A stretch of 64,000 bases of DNA, taken from positions 35,388 to 99,387 of the forward strand of contig JAHIVT010000138.1 in the NCBI GenBank assembly GCA_018816555.1, read 5' to 3'. The stretch's first letter is position 1; each line of letters opens with the position of its first letter. This DNA comes from Pseudomonadota bacterium. Its GTDB lineage: Bacteria; Desulfobacterota; Desulfobulbia; Desulfobulbales; SURF-16. This document shows positions 18,354 to 29,171 of the stretch, one piece after another. A model generated the notes under the pieces. The model was not told the origin of the DNA and did no database searches. It saw only the letters and a list, made by a program, of their open reading frames with translations. Position numbers and translations under genes: made by a program.

Positions 18354-19208
18354 CTATTTTTTCTTAAATATCTTGTAGATTGAAGAAAAATCTTCCTGGC
18401 CAATCCCATCGGCAAACGCCTTTGCATAGAGCTCTTTGACCATGGCTCCGGTAAAAAGTGGTTTTTTCTCGCTGTAGGCCAAATCCATCAGGCAGTGCAG
18501 GTCTTTGTAGATGAGGGCATTGGAGAAGTGGGTTGAAAAATCTTCCTCCAGAAGTTTTGTTTTTTTGGCGTTGAGGACGAGGGAGTTGCCTCCGCCGACT
18601 GACAAGATTTCAATAACATCCTTTTTGTCCATGCCAACGTGTTCTGCAAAGGAGACTGCCTCGGCAATAGTTGCCATGAAACTTCCCAGCGTGAGATTGT
18701 TAATGAGTTTCATTTTTGTGGCGAGCGCCGGTTTTTCAAGAAAGAATATATTTTTTCCAATATCTTCCAGAACAGGCTTGATCTTTTTATAGGCAGAAGG
18801 GTCACCGCTGACAAGTACCGTTAAATTTCCCTGGGAGGCAGGGACAACGCTGCCCAATACGGGCGATTCCAGATAGAAGGCACCAGCCTCCTTGCATATG
18901 GTGTGAAAAGAGACAACGTCGGTAAAATGGTTGGTTGTCAGATCTATGATAATTTTACCGGTTGTATTTGCGGCAAGCAGGCCTTGCTCGCCAGTGAGAA
19001 CATTGCGTACGGCATGACTGTCAAAAAGGCATAAAAACAGAATGTCAGCTTGTTCGGCAACGGCCCTGGGCGAATCAACTTCACTGCATTTTAGTCCTTC
19101 GGTCTTGCCGGCACTTCTATTCCAGACGATAAGGGTGTGTTCACGTTCAACAAGTCTTCCGGCTATTGCTTTGCCAAGATGGCCGAGTCCGATAAATCCT
19201 GCTTTCAT
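18354..19208 (-). CDS. beta-hydroxyacid dehydrogenase family oxidoreductase
   Basis: A 284-residue NAD(P)-dependent enzyme of the 3-hydroxyisobutyrate dehydrogenase/GLYR family. The N-terminal Rossmann motif is GFIGLGHLGKAIAGRL. The substrate-binding stretch FYLESPVLGSVVPASQGNLTVLVSG corresponds to the family DAPVSGG motif, slightly altered. The catalytic lysine is in KLINNLTLGS. GLYR-type members reduce succinic semialdehyde or glyoxylate; the substrate here cannot be decided from sequence. The start has a GGGAGG site. It is flanked by its own promoter gap and stands alone. Confidence 0.85.
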   Translation of the reverse strand: MKAGFIGLGHLGKAIAGRLVEREHTLIVWNRSAGKTEGLKCSEVDSPRAVAEQADILFLCLFDSHAVRNVLTGEQGLLAANTTGKIIIDLTTNHFTDVVSFHTICKEAGAFYLESPVLGSVVPASQGNLTVLVSGDPSAYKKIKPVLEDIGKNIFFLEKPALATKMKLINNLTLGSFMATIAEAVSFAEHVGMDKKDVIEILSVGGGNSLVLNAKKTKLLEEDFSTHFSNALIYKDLHCLMDLAYSEKKPLFTGAMVKELYAKAFADGIGQEDFSSIYKIFKKK

Positions 19209-19408
19209 TTTGGCTATCCTCCCTTCTGTCTCGTATTAAATTGTTTGCCGATTTACAGTTATTGCAAATGCGGGCAAAGGCGTGTGTTCGATTTATTCTA
19301 GCATCTTTTTTGTTAGGGGTGGCGTAAATAATGATGAAAAGAGAAGGGGAGATGATGCAAAAGTTCCGTTTTCTAACTCCGGATCTGCGTATGGGTGGGT
19401 GAACAAAA

Positions 19409-19443
19409 AAAAGCCGCAACCCTTGAGGATTGCGGCTTTTTTA
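19409..19443. terminator. bidirectional terminator near tRNA-Met
   Basis: AAAAGCCGCAA pairs with TTGCGGCTTTT around a ten-base loop, with A and T tracts on both sides. It lies just downstream of tRNA-Met on the minus strand. Confidence 0.9.
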
Positions 19444-19449
19444 ATTACT

Positions 19450-19526
19450 TGGTGGCGATGCAGGGAATTGAACCCCGGACACTACGGATATGAGCCGTAT
19501 GCTCTAACCATCTGAGCTACATCGCC
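19450..19526 (-). tRNA. tRNA-Met (CAT anticodon)
   Basis: The reverse strand begins GGCGATGTAGCTCAG and ends GCATCGCCACCA with encoded CCA. The anticodon loop is CTCATAT, giving CAT. The first acceptor pair is G-C, so it is not the initiator. Elongator Met is most likely; a tRNA-Ile with lysidine-modified CAT cannot be fully excluded. Confidence 0.93.
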
Positions 19527-19565
19527 GTATTCTGTACCCGCCTTCTTCCTAGGCGTATATAGAAA

Positions 19566-19597
19566 AGTGTTACCATCTGAAAACAGATGGTAACACT
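19566..19597 (-). terminator. terminator after groSL
   Basis: AGTGTTACCATCTG pairs perfectly with CAGATGGTAACACT around an AAAA loop (14 bp). On the minus strand it is followed by TTTTC and lies about 80 bases after the groL stop. Confidence 0.88.
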
Positions 19598-19675
19598 CAA
19601 AAAAAACAAGACAATGTGGAGAACCATGTATATGGTAAATTTTCTTCACATTGTCAATAAAAAATGAACAGCGGA

Positions 19676-21412
<1,737 letters not shown>

Positions 21413-21453
21413 TTAATTATCAACAGGTAAGTCGTGGTAAATGCAAAACGGTT

Positions 21454-21744
21454 TTATTTCTCAATCACGCCAAGGATATCATCCTCACGCATGATCAGAT
21501 GGTCGACGCCTTCAACTTTTATGTCAGTTCCGCCATATTTGCTGAACAGGACGAAGTCGCCTTTTTTCACTTCCAGGGCTACTCGCTCGCCTTTGTCATT
21601 CAGTTTACCAGAACCGACAGCAATTACTTCGCCTTCCACCGGTTTTTCCTTGGCGCTGTCAGGAATGATAATACCTCCGGCAGTTTTTGTTTCACTCTCA
21701 AGTCTTTTGACCAGAATACGATCATTCAATGGACGAATTTTCAT
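21454..21744 (-). CDS. groS: co-chaperonin GroES
   Basis: The 96-residue lid of the GroEL chamber. The start [16 protein letters not shown], mobile-loop region [18 protein letters not shown] and end DDILGVIEK are canonical. A CGGAGG ribosome binding site precedes the ATG. I looked for the CIRCE operator (TTAGCACTC-N9-GAGTGCTAA) upstream and found none, so HrcA control is not evident; heat induction may use an alternative sigma factor. Confidence 0.98.
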   Translation of the reverse strand: MKIRPLNDRILVKRLESETKTAGGIIIPDSAKEKPVEGEVIAVGSGKLNDKGERVALEVKKGDFVLFSKYGGTDIKVEGVDHLIMREDDILGVIEK

Positions 21745-21905
21745 CTAAAACCTCCGTGCTAAATAGATTGATTTAAAATTTTTGATAACCCGGGAAAAAA
21801 GCTCCGGTCATACATCTGGCAACTGCAGGTATGCCGGATATCGTCAAGCCGCAACCTGATAAAGTCCTGCTGTAAAATGAAAGGACCGGTAAGGACTTCT
21901 ACGAA

Positions 21906-21946
21906 AACTAGGAAATCGGACCTGGTATTGGGCCAATTTCCTAGTT
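21906..21946 (-). terminator. terminator after ilvE
   Basis: AACTAGGAAAT pairs with ATTTCCTAGTT (11 bp). On the minus strand the stem is followed by TTTTCG. It lies about 55 bases after the ilvE stop and upstream of groS. Confidence 0.75.
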
Positions 21947-22000
21947 GGGCAAACAATAGTGACGGGTATTTCAAAAATCAAGAGAGGGGGAGAAAAAAAA

Positions 22001-23068
22001 TTACAGCTTTACAACCCAGCCATGGGATTCTGGTTGCCGCCCGTGTTGGATGTCCTGCAGTTCCGTGAAAAGCCGCTGGGCAATGTCGCCGGTCTTGCCG
22101 TTATTTACCGAACAGGTGTTGCCCTTGTAAAAAAGGGAGCCGACCGGTGAAATGACAGCAGCGGTGCCCGTGCCAAAGACTTCGTGCAGCTGTCCGTTTG
22201 CGCTGGCGGTAAAAACTTCGTCAATGGTGATGGGGCGTTCCACAACATGACGGCCCCAGTCGTTGAGAAGCTGTATAACCGAATCCCTGGTGATGCCGGC
22301 GAGAATGCTGCCGCCGAGAGGCGGGGTGATGATCTCGTCACCAATGACAAAAAAGATGTTCATGGTGCCGACTTCTTCGATATATTTCCGGTGGACCGCG
22401 TCCAGCCAGAGGACCTGGGTGAAACCCTGCTCCTGGGCCTCGACCGCCGCCGTGATGCTTGCCGCGTAATTGCCGGCGGTTTTTGCCGTGCCGACTCCCC
22501 CCGGCACCGCCCTGACGTATTTGTCGGTTACAAAAATCTTTACCGGGTTAAACCCTTCGGGGTAATATGCACCCACCGGTGTCAGGATGATAAAAAAGAG
22601 GTATTTTTTTGCGGGACGAACGCCAAGCCCCGCCTCCGTGGCAATCATGGTGGGACGGATATAGAGCGAGGCGCCCCTGGCATCCGGGACCCAGTCCTGT
22701 TCGGTTTGCAATAAGGTTTGCAGGCAGTCAAATACCTCGTCAACATCAAAGGTCGGCATGCACATGCGGGTGGCTGACATATTCATGCGGCCCAGGTTGT
22801 CCTTGGGGCGGAAAAGAAAAATATCATTGTCAGCACCCCGGTAGGCCTTGAGCCCCTCAAAGATCGCCTGGCCGTAATGGAAGACCATGGCGGCGGGATC
22901 GAAGGAGAAATTCTGGTAGCGGGTAATCCTGGCATCATGCCATCCCGGTCCCTTGTCATACTCCATGACAAACATATGATCGGTAAACAGGGAGCCAAAG
23001 CCCAGAGATTCCCCTTGGGGCTTTGGCTTGAGCTGGGCTTCGGGCACTGTTTCAATTGAAATTTTCAT
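22001..23068 (-). CDS. ilvE: branched-chain amino acid aminotransferase
   Basis: A PLP enzyme of fold type IV (355 residues from the ATG at 23068, which has a CAGGAG site). It transfers amino groups between glutamate and the keto acids of leucine, isoleucine and valine. Features are MVFHYGQAIFEGLKAYRG near the active-site entrance, SLYIRPTMIATEAGLGV, the lysine-containing GGVGTAKTAGNYAAS, and YIEEVGTMNIFFV. It is of the long, eukaryote-like BCAT subgroup (about 355-370 residues). It is a single-gene unit with an AT-rich upstream region. Confidence 0.95.
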   Translation of the reverse strand: MKISIETVPEAQLKPKPQGESLGFGSLFTDHMFVMEYDKGPGWHDARITRYQNFSFDPAAMVFHYGQAIFEGLKAYRGADNDIFLFRPKDNLGRMNMSATRMCMPTFDVDEVFDCLQTLLQTEQDWVPDARGASLYIRPTMIATEAGLGVRPAKKYLFFIILTPVGAYYPEGFNPVKIFVTDKYVRAVPGGVGTAKTAGNYAASITAAVEAQEQGFTQVLWLDAVHRKYIEEVGTMNIFFVIGDEIITPPLGGSILAGITRDSVIQLLNDWGRHVVERPITIDEVFTASANGQLHEVFGTGTAAVISPVGSLFYKGNTCSVNNGKTGDIAQRLFTELQDIQHGRQPESHGWVVKL

Positions 23069-23441
23069 AAAAAACTCCTGAGGAAAGACGGAAATCTTTG
23101 TGGCGGGGAGCAATGACAAATCTGCCGTCCCTGAAGATTGATGGCTTCGTAATTATGCCCCTTGATGGTGGAAAGTCCCGGTAGGCGAATTCCCATGACG
23201 ATAAAACAGGAATTTTATGCACTGTAAGGCTGTGGAAAGGGTTTTCACGAGACAATCAATATTCCTCTGCACAAAAAAAATGTTCTAATAGAAATGTCTA
23301 TTATATTGAATATAATATATAGTACAGCGTTATTTGAGCATCAATTTACTTGCGCAAATCATAGCAAAAGATCTTTTAATATAGCTGATTCTCTCAGCCT
23401 TTGAAACAACTTATTTTCATATTTCCGGACAAGAATGACAC
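23069..23441. other. divergent promoter region ilvE / AI-2E permease
   Basis: No gene is seen. It is strongly AT-rich near the middle and contains the near-palindrome TATTATATTGAATATAATA at about 23299-23317, a possible operator or promoter region. The ribosome binding site of the following gene is weak. Confidence 0.45.
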
Positions 23442-24569
23442 ATGAAAAAGCTGCAACCGAGTCCCATAGTTCTGCTTTATTTCCTCTGCCTGTTGCTTCT
23501 GGCTACGTATCTTCTGGGCGTACTTCTGTGGCCGTTTGTTGCAATTATCATTCTTTCTTACCTGCTGGCCACGATTTTTGATCCGATTTATCTTTTTCTC
23601 AACAGGAAACTTTCCGCGGAGTTTTCCTCGCTCGTTACCTGTGCACTGATTGTGCTGCTCATATTCGTGCCGATTATCTTTTTAGTCGGTTCCCTGTCAA
23701 CTGAGGCCTATGCTCTCTTTCAAATGACAAAAGGGACCAACTGGCCAGTAAAATTCAGCGAATTTATTGAAGGGAATGCTTTTCTGGGCAGGTTCAAGGA
23801 GCTGCTGGAGGGATACGGCATACATCTTGAGCTGGCGCAGTTCGGCAATGAACTGTCGAAGTTCGGCGGCATGATCGCGTTTTTTGTTTATAACCAGGCC
23901 AGTTCCTGGGCGGCCAACATTCTCCAGTTTATTTTTCATTTTTTTATGATGGTTCTCATCATTTTTTTTCTGCTCATCGACAGGGCGCAGTTGGTGAATT
24001 ATATCATGCGGCTCTCTCCCCTGCCTGATGAGCATGAGAAACGGCTGATCAGCAAGTTTGAAGAGATCAGTCGGGCCATTCTGATCGGCAACGGCATATG
24101 TGGCCTGGTTCAAGGTGTTGTGGGCGGAGTGGTCTTAGGGTTTTGGGGATTCTCTTCACCGATTATCTGGGGTGTGGCCATGGCAGTGCTCGCCTTTCTG
24201 CCTATTGTCGGCATCGGCCTTATCCTGTTGCCGGCCGCCCTCATCCTTCTGCTGCAGGGCAATGTGACGCAAGGGCTTTCCATGGTGATATTTTATATGG
24301 TGCTTTCTTTTAGCGTGGAGTACCTGCTGAAGCCGAAGATTGTGGGAGTGACGGTGAAAATGCACACCCTGCTCGTCTTTTTATCCATCATCGGCGGCCT
24401 GCAGGTGTTCGGGGTTATGGGCATTATCTATGGACCGCTTATCGTCACAGGATTTCTGACCCTGGCCGATATCTATATAATGAATTATGATCAATGTGTG
24501 AAAAGTACCTCATATTTGACGGAGAGAAGCTCCCGGTCCGATCGGTCGGAGGATGATAAGATTCGCTAA
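23442..24569 (+). CDS. AI-2E family (UPF0118) membrane permease
   Basis: A 375-residue inner-membrane protein with about seven to eight membrane segments in the AI-2E/PerM arrangement. There are three segments near the N-terminus, a hydrophilic central part (about 85-150), then a C-terminal bundle with VQGVVGGVVLGFWGF and LLKPKIVGVTVKMHTLLVFLS. Family members are reported to export AI-2 or exchange cations, so the substrate is open. The last 25 residues are charged. It lies 172 bp upstream of the hybrid kinase on the same strand. Confidence 0.88.
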   Translation: MKKLQPSPIVLLYFLCLLLLATYLLGVLLWPFVAIIILSYLLATIFDPIYLFLNRKLSAEFSSLVTCALIVLLIFVPIIFLVGSLSTEAYALFQMTKGTNWPVKFSEFIEGNAFLGRFKELLEGYGIHLELAQFGNELSKFGGMIAFFVYNQASSWAANILQFIFHFFMMVLIIFFLLIDRAQLVNYIMRLSPLPDEHEKRLISKFEEISRAILIGNGICGLVQGVVGGVVLGFWGFSSPIIWGVAMAVLAFLPIVGIGLILLPAALILLLQGNVTQGLSMVIFYMVLSFSVEYLLKPKIVGVTVKMHTLLVFLSIIGGLQVFGVMGIIYGPLIVTGFLTLADIYIMNYDQCVKSTSYLTERSSRSDRSEDDKIR

Positions 24570-24741
24570 GCCGTTGTAAAAAATAACAGTATCATCGCAA
24601 TACTGTAAACGCTATAAGGGGCCGTAAAGAAATGGCTGGAGATGTAATGGTTATTTCGTAGCGGCCTCTCAAGCTGCATCATCTGGCCAGCTTCAAAAGC
24701 TTTTTCATTATTAAGCAGTATGCCTGAGGAAGAATCCTCCT

Positions 24742-27700
24742 ATGAGCTGCAAGCCGATTGACCAGAAATTATATGCGGACCAGGTAGATCAGCTTTATGC
24801 GGGTTTGAAAGCGAGTATGCTGGCCAACCTGCTCAATTCGCTTATTCTTGCCGTCGTTCTTCTCGATGTCAGTTCCCCATTTTCCCTGCTGCTCTGGGTT
24901 GCCGCGGTTGTTGCCATCTCACTCGCTCGGTGTGTTCTGTACAAAATCTATCAGCGTTCCGCCCAGGATCGAGTCATTCAAGCACCCAAGTGGGGTGTGC
25001 TGTTCAATGCCGGTCTGATGATCTCCGGCATTGTCTGGGGATTTGCCGGCATGTATTTTTTCCCGCCCCATTCAACTCCCCATCAGATTTTTATCGCCTT
25101 TGTCCTGGGCGGCATGGTTGCCGGGGCCTCGGCCTCGACCTCGGCCGTAAAAAACGTTTATTTCCTCTACCTCTTTCCCGTAATTCTTCCTCTCACCTGC
25201 AAATTTTTTCTGGTGGGCGATGAGATCCACACGGCCATGGGCATTATGCTGCTGGTGTACATCCTCGGCTGCGTGCTCCTCTACAGGGAGGTCTTCCGCA
25301 TCATCCGCAACTCCTTGCTGGTTGGTTACGAGAATGAGAAGGAAATCAGGGAGCGGCGCAAGGCGGAGAGCGAACTCAAAAAACATCAGGAGAAGCTTGA
25401 AAGCATTGTGGAGGTGCGGACCCTTGAACTGAAGAACAAGAATACCCAGCTTAATGAGGAAATTGCCGAACGTCGCAAAGCTGAAAAACAACTGCGTCTC
25501 GAAATGGACAAGCTTGAGATTGTTACCGAGAACATCGGCGTTGGGCTCTGTATTATCAGCAGAGATTACCGCATCCTCTGGGCCAATAAGATTCTTACGG
25601 CTATGTTTGGTAATGTGACGGGCGGGTGCTGTTACAAAACATTTAACGGCCAGGAGGATGTCTGCTCTTTTTGCGGGGTGAAAGAGATTTTCGGCACAGG
25701 CGTGGAGGTGGTGCGCACAGAAGCGGTGGGCCGAGACAAGGACGGCAATCCGGTCCACTCGGAGATTATTGCCACTCCCCTGTACGATGATCAGGGCAAC
25801 ATTACCTCGGCCCTTGAGGTTGTGCTGCCGGTCACTGAAAGCAGACGGCGGGAAAAAATTCTCAGCGAGCTTCTCGGCTTGTCGAAAATTCTCAGCAGCA
25901 CCACGGATCTTCAGACCATTTACCGTCAGGTAATCAGCCTGGCGCAGGGGCTTCTGCGCTTTGATTTCTCCACAGTATTGATTCTGACCCAGGAAAAGAA
26001 TGCTCTGGTTCCGACGGATACCATAGGCTTTTCTCAGTCAGCGATCGGCACTGTCCTGGAACTCAGGGAACTGGGATTGGCAACCTATGTGGTGCAGGAA
26101 AAGAAGCCGGGGGCAGTGGTCGATTTCAAAACGGAGAAGCGCTTTGCCGTGCCGTCTTTCATAAAGAAGTACACGATATCTTCTGCTCTGAGCGTGCCCA
26201 TGATGATCGGCGATGAGGTGTTCGGTGTATTGATCGGTCATACCCTGCAGCAGAGAAAATTTACCGATGCTGAGGTGTCACTCTATCAGACCATGGCTAA
26301 TCAGGCCGCGGTGGCCATTAAAAACGCTATGCATCTGCACTCGCTTGCCGCCTCGGAAAGAAAATTCCGTAGCCTTTTTGACAGCACCCATGACGCCATT
26401 ATGATTTATGACCTGGAGGGCGGCCTGATCGGGGTGAACAAGGTTACCTGTGATCGCCTGGGGTATTCCCGCGCGGAACTGTTACAGATGAAACCCGGCC
26501 AGTTTGTCGCGCCGCAGTATGCCGCGCTGGTCCCGGAGCGGATGCAGAAATTAAAAGAGGTAGAGAAGGCAATTTTCGAGACCGCCCATGTCAGCAAAGA
26601 CGGCTCTGTTGTGCCCATCGAGCTGAGCCTCCAACGCATTGAATATGAGAACCGGCCGGCGCTGCTGGGAGTGGCCCGGGATATTTCCCAGCGGAAAAAG
26701 CGGGAAGAGGAACGATTGCGCACCCAGAAGCTTGAGTCAGTCGGCGTTCTTGCCGGAGGAATCGCCCATGACTTCAATAATCTGCTCACCGGTATTCTCG
26801 GCAATATCAGCCTGGCCAAACTATCCGCCGAGGCGGACGGAGCGATCCAGAAGTCACTTGTTGATACGGAAAAAGCGGCCTTACGGGCCCGGGATCTCAC
26901 CCAGCAGTTGCTGACCTTTTCTAAAGGGGGCGCGCCCTTGAAAAGCCCCTCATCCATCGTTGACATTATCAGGGATTCATCAAGTTTTGCCATACGCGGC
27001 TCCCGCTCCGTCTGTGCCTATGATTTTGCCGAGAACCTGTGGTTCATCAATGCCGACAGGGGGCAGATGGCCCAGGTTTTTCAGAATCTTGTCATTAATG
27101 CCTCGCAGTCCATGCCGGCAGGCGGGGTGATAGAGATCCGGGGGGGCAATGTTGAGCTGCAGAAGGGTGACGTGCCACAGCTGGCGGCAGGGAAATATGT
27201 TGAAATAGCGGTGCAGGACCATGGGACCGGCATCGCGAAAATGCACAAAGAAAAGATATTTGATCCCTATTTTTCCACCAAACAGACCGGCAGCGGCCTG
27301 GGGCTTGCCGTGGTCTATTCAATCGTAAAAAACCATGACGGGCACATCAGTTTGCAGTCGGAAACCGGGCAGGGGACAACGTTCACCCTGTTTCTCCCCG
27401 CTATTCTCCCTGAAAAACAAGAGGAAGAGCCGGTTGATGACAAGGTATTTGCCGGCCGGGGCAAAGTGCTGTTCATGGATGATGAAGAACTCATCCGGGA
27501 TGTTGCGGCGCAGATTCTGCTGAAATTAGGCTTTGAACCTCATCTCGCCGGTGATGGCAGCGAAGCGCTCGATCTGTATATAAAAGCCTGGAAAGAGGGG
27601 GAACCCTTTGCTGTCGTGATTATGGATCTGACGATTCCGGGGGGGATGGGTGGCCGGGAGGCCATGGAAAAACTGCTGGCAATCGACCCTGCTGTCAAGG

Positions 27701-27840
27701 CCATTGTCTCAAGTGGCTATGCCAATGATCCCATCATGGCAAATTATGCACAATTCGGCTTTAAAGGGGTTGTGCCCAAACCATTTACCGTTCCGCAGCT
27801 GAGCAGGGTTCTCCATCAGGTGCTGGGCATTTCTGTCTGA
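24742..27840 (+). CDS. membrane hybrid sensor histidine kinase (PAS-GAF-PAS-HK-REC)
   Basis: A 1032-residue two-component sensor. Residues about 25-190 hold some six membrane segments of MASE-like type. A coiled coil follows at 195-255. A PAS domain at 255-370 contains a cysteine cluster, GGCCYKTF...CSFCGVKEIF (C296, C297, C308, C311). Next come a GAF domain (about 375-535), a second PAS (540-655), a HisKA domain with the phospho-accepting H676 in AGGIAHDFNN, a HATPase domain (to about 905, DHGTGI and GSGLGLAVV), and a C-terminal receiver with MDDEE, MDLTIPGG and the lysine in PKPF. The cysteine PAS may sense redox state or a metal. No dedicated output regulator is adjacent. Confidence 0.92.
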   Translation: MSCKPIDQKLYADQVDQLYAGLKASMLANLLNSLILAVVLLDVSSPFSLLLWVAAVVAISLARCVLYKIYQRSAQDRVIQAPKWGVLFNAGLMISGIVWGFAGMYFFPPHSTPHQIFIAFVLGGMVAGASASTSAVKNVYFLYLFPVILPLTCKFFLVGDEIHTAMGIMLLVYILGCVLLYREVFRIIRNSLLVGYENEKEIRERRKAESELKKHQEKLESIVEVRTLELKNKNTQLNEEIAERRKAEKQLRLEMDKLEIVTENIGVGLCIISRDYRILWANKILTAMFGNVTGGCCYKTFNGQEDVCSFCGVKEIFGTGVEVVRTEAVGRDKDGNPVHSEIIATPLYDDQGNITSALEVVLPVTESRRREKILSELLGLSKILSSTTDLQTIYRQVISLAQGLLRFDFSTVLILTQEKNALVPTDTIGFSQSAIGTVLELRELGLATYVVQEKKPGAVVDFKTEKRFAVPSFIKKYTISSALSVPMMIGDEVFGVLIGHTLQQRKFTDAEVSLYQTMANQAAVAIKNAMHLHSLAASERKFRSLFDSTHDAIMIYDLEGGLIGVNKVTCDRLGYSRAELLQMKPGQFVAPQYAALVPERMQKLKEVEKAIFETAHVSKDGSVVPIELSLQRIEYENRPALLGVARDISQRKKREEERLRTQKLESVGVLAGGIAHDFNNLLTGILGNISLAKLSAEADGAIQKSLVDTEKAALRARDLTQQLLTFSKGGAPLKSPSSIVDIIRDSSSFAIRGSRSVCAYDFAENLWFINADRGQMAQVFQNLVINASQSMPAGGVIEIRGGNVELQKGDVPQLAAGKYVEIAVQDHGTGIAKMHKEKIFDPYFSTKQTGSGLGLAVVYSIVKNHDGHISLQSETGQGTTFTLFLPAILPEKQEEEPVDDKVFAGRGKVLFMDDEELIRDVAAQILLKLGFEPHLAGDGSEALDLYIKAWKEGEPFAVVIMDLTIPGGMGGREAMEKLLAIDPAVKAIVSSGYANDPIMANYAQFGFKGVVPKPFTVPQLSRVLHQVLGISV

Positions 27841-27878
27841 ACAAGTCCGTGTTGCCGTGACAGTCCGCCGGCGCATTG

Positions 27879-28301
27879 TTATTCATCGCTCCGGTGGCCT
27901 CCTCTGGTCTGCTTGGTGAGACTGCGACGTTTCTTCGTTTCGAGACGGCGCTTTTTTGCCGCCATCGTCGGCCTGGTCGGGCGTCTGGCCTTTTTTTTCA
28001 TGGTAGCCAGGCGGATCAGCCTGGCCAGTCTCTGCAAAGCCTCATCCCTGTTTCTCATCTGGCTGCGGAATTCCTGGGCCTCGATGGTCAGAATGCCGTC
28101 CTTGCTTAAGCGGGAACCGGCCAACAGGCACAGGCGGTTTTTGATCTCCACCGATAATGATGGTGAGTTCTGCACATCGAAGCGCAACTGGACGGCGGTG
28201 GCCGAGCGGTTGACGTGCTGGCCGCCTGGACCGGATGCGCGGATAAAGGAAAAATGGATTTCCCGCATGGGGATGACCAGGGTGTCGGTGATGAAAAGCA
28301 T
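27879..28301 (-). CDS. arfB: ribosome-rescue peptidyl-tRNA hydrolase ArfB
   Basis: A 140-residue release-factor-like protein of the ArfB/YaeJ/ICT1 type that frees peptides from stalled ribosomes. The catalytic GGQ motif is in RASGPGGQHVNRSATAVQLRF near the N-terminus. There is no codon-recognition domain. The C-terminal tail is very basic (KKKARRPTRPTMAAKKRR), as needed to enter the empty mRNA channel. The start chosen matches the normal N-terminal strand of ArfB. It converges with the hybrid kinase across 38 bp. Confidence 0.93.
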   Translation of the reverse strand: MLFITDTLVIPMREIHFSFIRASGPGGQHVNRSATAVQLRFDVQNSPSLSVEIKNRLCLLAGSRLSKDGILTIEAQEFRSQMRNRDEALQRLARLIRLATMKKKARRPTRPTMAAKKRRLETKKRRSLTKQTRGGHRSDE

Positions 28302-28355
28302 GTGATCCCTCTGTTGCAGCCGGGGTAGCCTACCGTATCACAAAATATCAATGCG

Positions 28356-28622
28356 TTAACAGTAATAGCGGCCCTTCAGCGGGCAGGAGTCGAGTTCAGC
28401 GCATGCATCACAGACAGCATACCGCACCTGGTCCTCGGCTCCCCAGAGTCCTTCAGAGGTTAACGCGCATTTGCGGCTGCATTCATTACAGGATACCGGC
28501 TCCCCGTCACGGATTTTCTGCCAGCCGGCCTTGAGCAGGGCCTCGGCTGACTTCATATTGCAGTTGCCGCAGAGATGATAAAACAATGTCTCGCTATCTG
28601 TTTTCAGTTTCCAGGTCGGCAA
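28356..28622 (-). CDS. small cysteine-rich putative metal-binding protein
   Basis: An 88-residue protein with ten cysteines in pairs: CGNC, CNEC-SRKC, CDAC and two near the C-terminus. This suggests two zinc ribbons or an iron-sulfur site. The only start that keeps the first CGNC is a TTG at 28622, with an AAGGAT site; an internal ATG would remove it. No family is recognised. It lies downstream of the HesB-like gene on the same strand with a hairpin between them. Confidence 0.5.
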   Translation of the reverse strand: MPTWKLKTDSETLFYHLCGNCNMKSAEALLKAGWQKIRDGEPVSCNECSRKCALTSEGLWGAEDQVRYAVCDACAELDSCPLKGRYYC

Positions 28623-28662
28623 TGAGAGATCCTTGACAATTGATCAGAAAGTTCATGTATCC

Positions 28663-28698
28663 CAGGGATCACAGAGAAAAAAATCTCCGTGATCCCTG
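28663..28698. repeat. imperfect hairpin between HesB-like and Cys-rich genes
   Basis: CAGGGATCACAGAGA pairs with TCTCCGTGATCCCTG with one mismatch, around an A-rich loop, and is followed on the plus strand by a run of A. The CACAGAGA/TCTCCGTG wording resembles part of the larger inverted repeat at 45247, so both may belong to a dispersed palindromic repeat family. Confidence 0.6.
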
Positions 28699-28745
28699 AA
28701 AAAAATGACCGCTTTCTTATCTATTACAGGGGATAACTCTGAAAA

Positions 28746-29108
28746 TCAACCGCAAGATGAGCAGGAACCGCCGCAGCTCCCCTCGGCTTTCGGCAGAGGG
28801 TTGGCAGACTGCACGGAAAAGCCGCCTTGGCCTCCGCAACCGCAGCCGGAACTCTTTTGCTCAATAAAATCCACCGTAACCGAGCCAAGCTGCGCCAGCA
28901 GACCTTGGTCGATGATCAGTTCCACCTCACCTTTGACGATGGAGGTGTCGGCGGACTTTTTCTCATCCAGAGACAGCACCAGGGACTGGCCGCTGCAGCT
29001 GTTCATGGCCGCCACCCGCACCGAGGAATTGAGATTGTTCTGGTCAAGGTATTGTTTCAGTTTTTCGTTTGCCAATTGGGTCATTTCAAGCATTGTTTGG
29101 GTCTCCAT
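28746..29108 (-). CDS. HesB/IscA-like protein
   Basis: A 120-residue protein related to the HesB-like group that includes selenoprotein members in anaerobes. The A-type scaffold cysteine lies in NSCSGQSLVLSLDE. The two C-terminal A-type cysteines correspond to SSGCGCGGQGGF. An added tail, GSCGGSCSSCG, carries four more cysteines. In seleno-members a Sec follows the first cysteine; here that position is serine encoded by AGC, as in ordinary HesB. A role in Fe-S or other metal handling is inferred. It sits just downstream of mvhD-hdrA on the same strand. Confidence 0.75.
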   Translation of the reverse strand: METQTMLEMTQLANEKLKQYLDQNNLNSSVRVAAMNSCSGQSLVLSLDEKKSADTSIVKGEVELIIDQGLLAQLGSVTVDFIEQKSSGCGCGGQGGFSVQSANPLPKAEGSCGGSCSSCG

Positions 29109-29171
29109 TAAATAAAAGAGTTAGGTCATTAGGTGATTAGTCTGTAATCCGTAGTCTAAATAGCTGTCCAC

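Noticed and set aside
21745-21905. Possible CIRCE operator ahead of groS
   Set aside because: Only an isolated GTGCTAA is present; the required TTAGCACTC-N9-GAGTGCTAA pair is absent.
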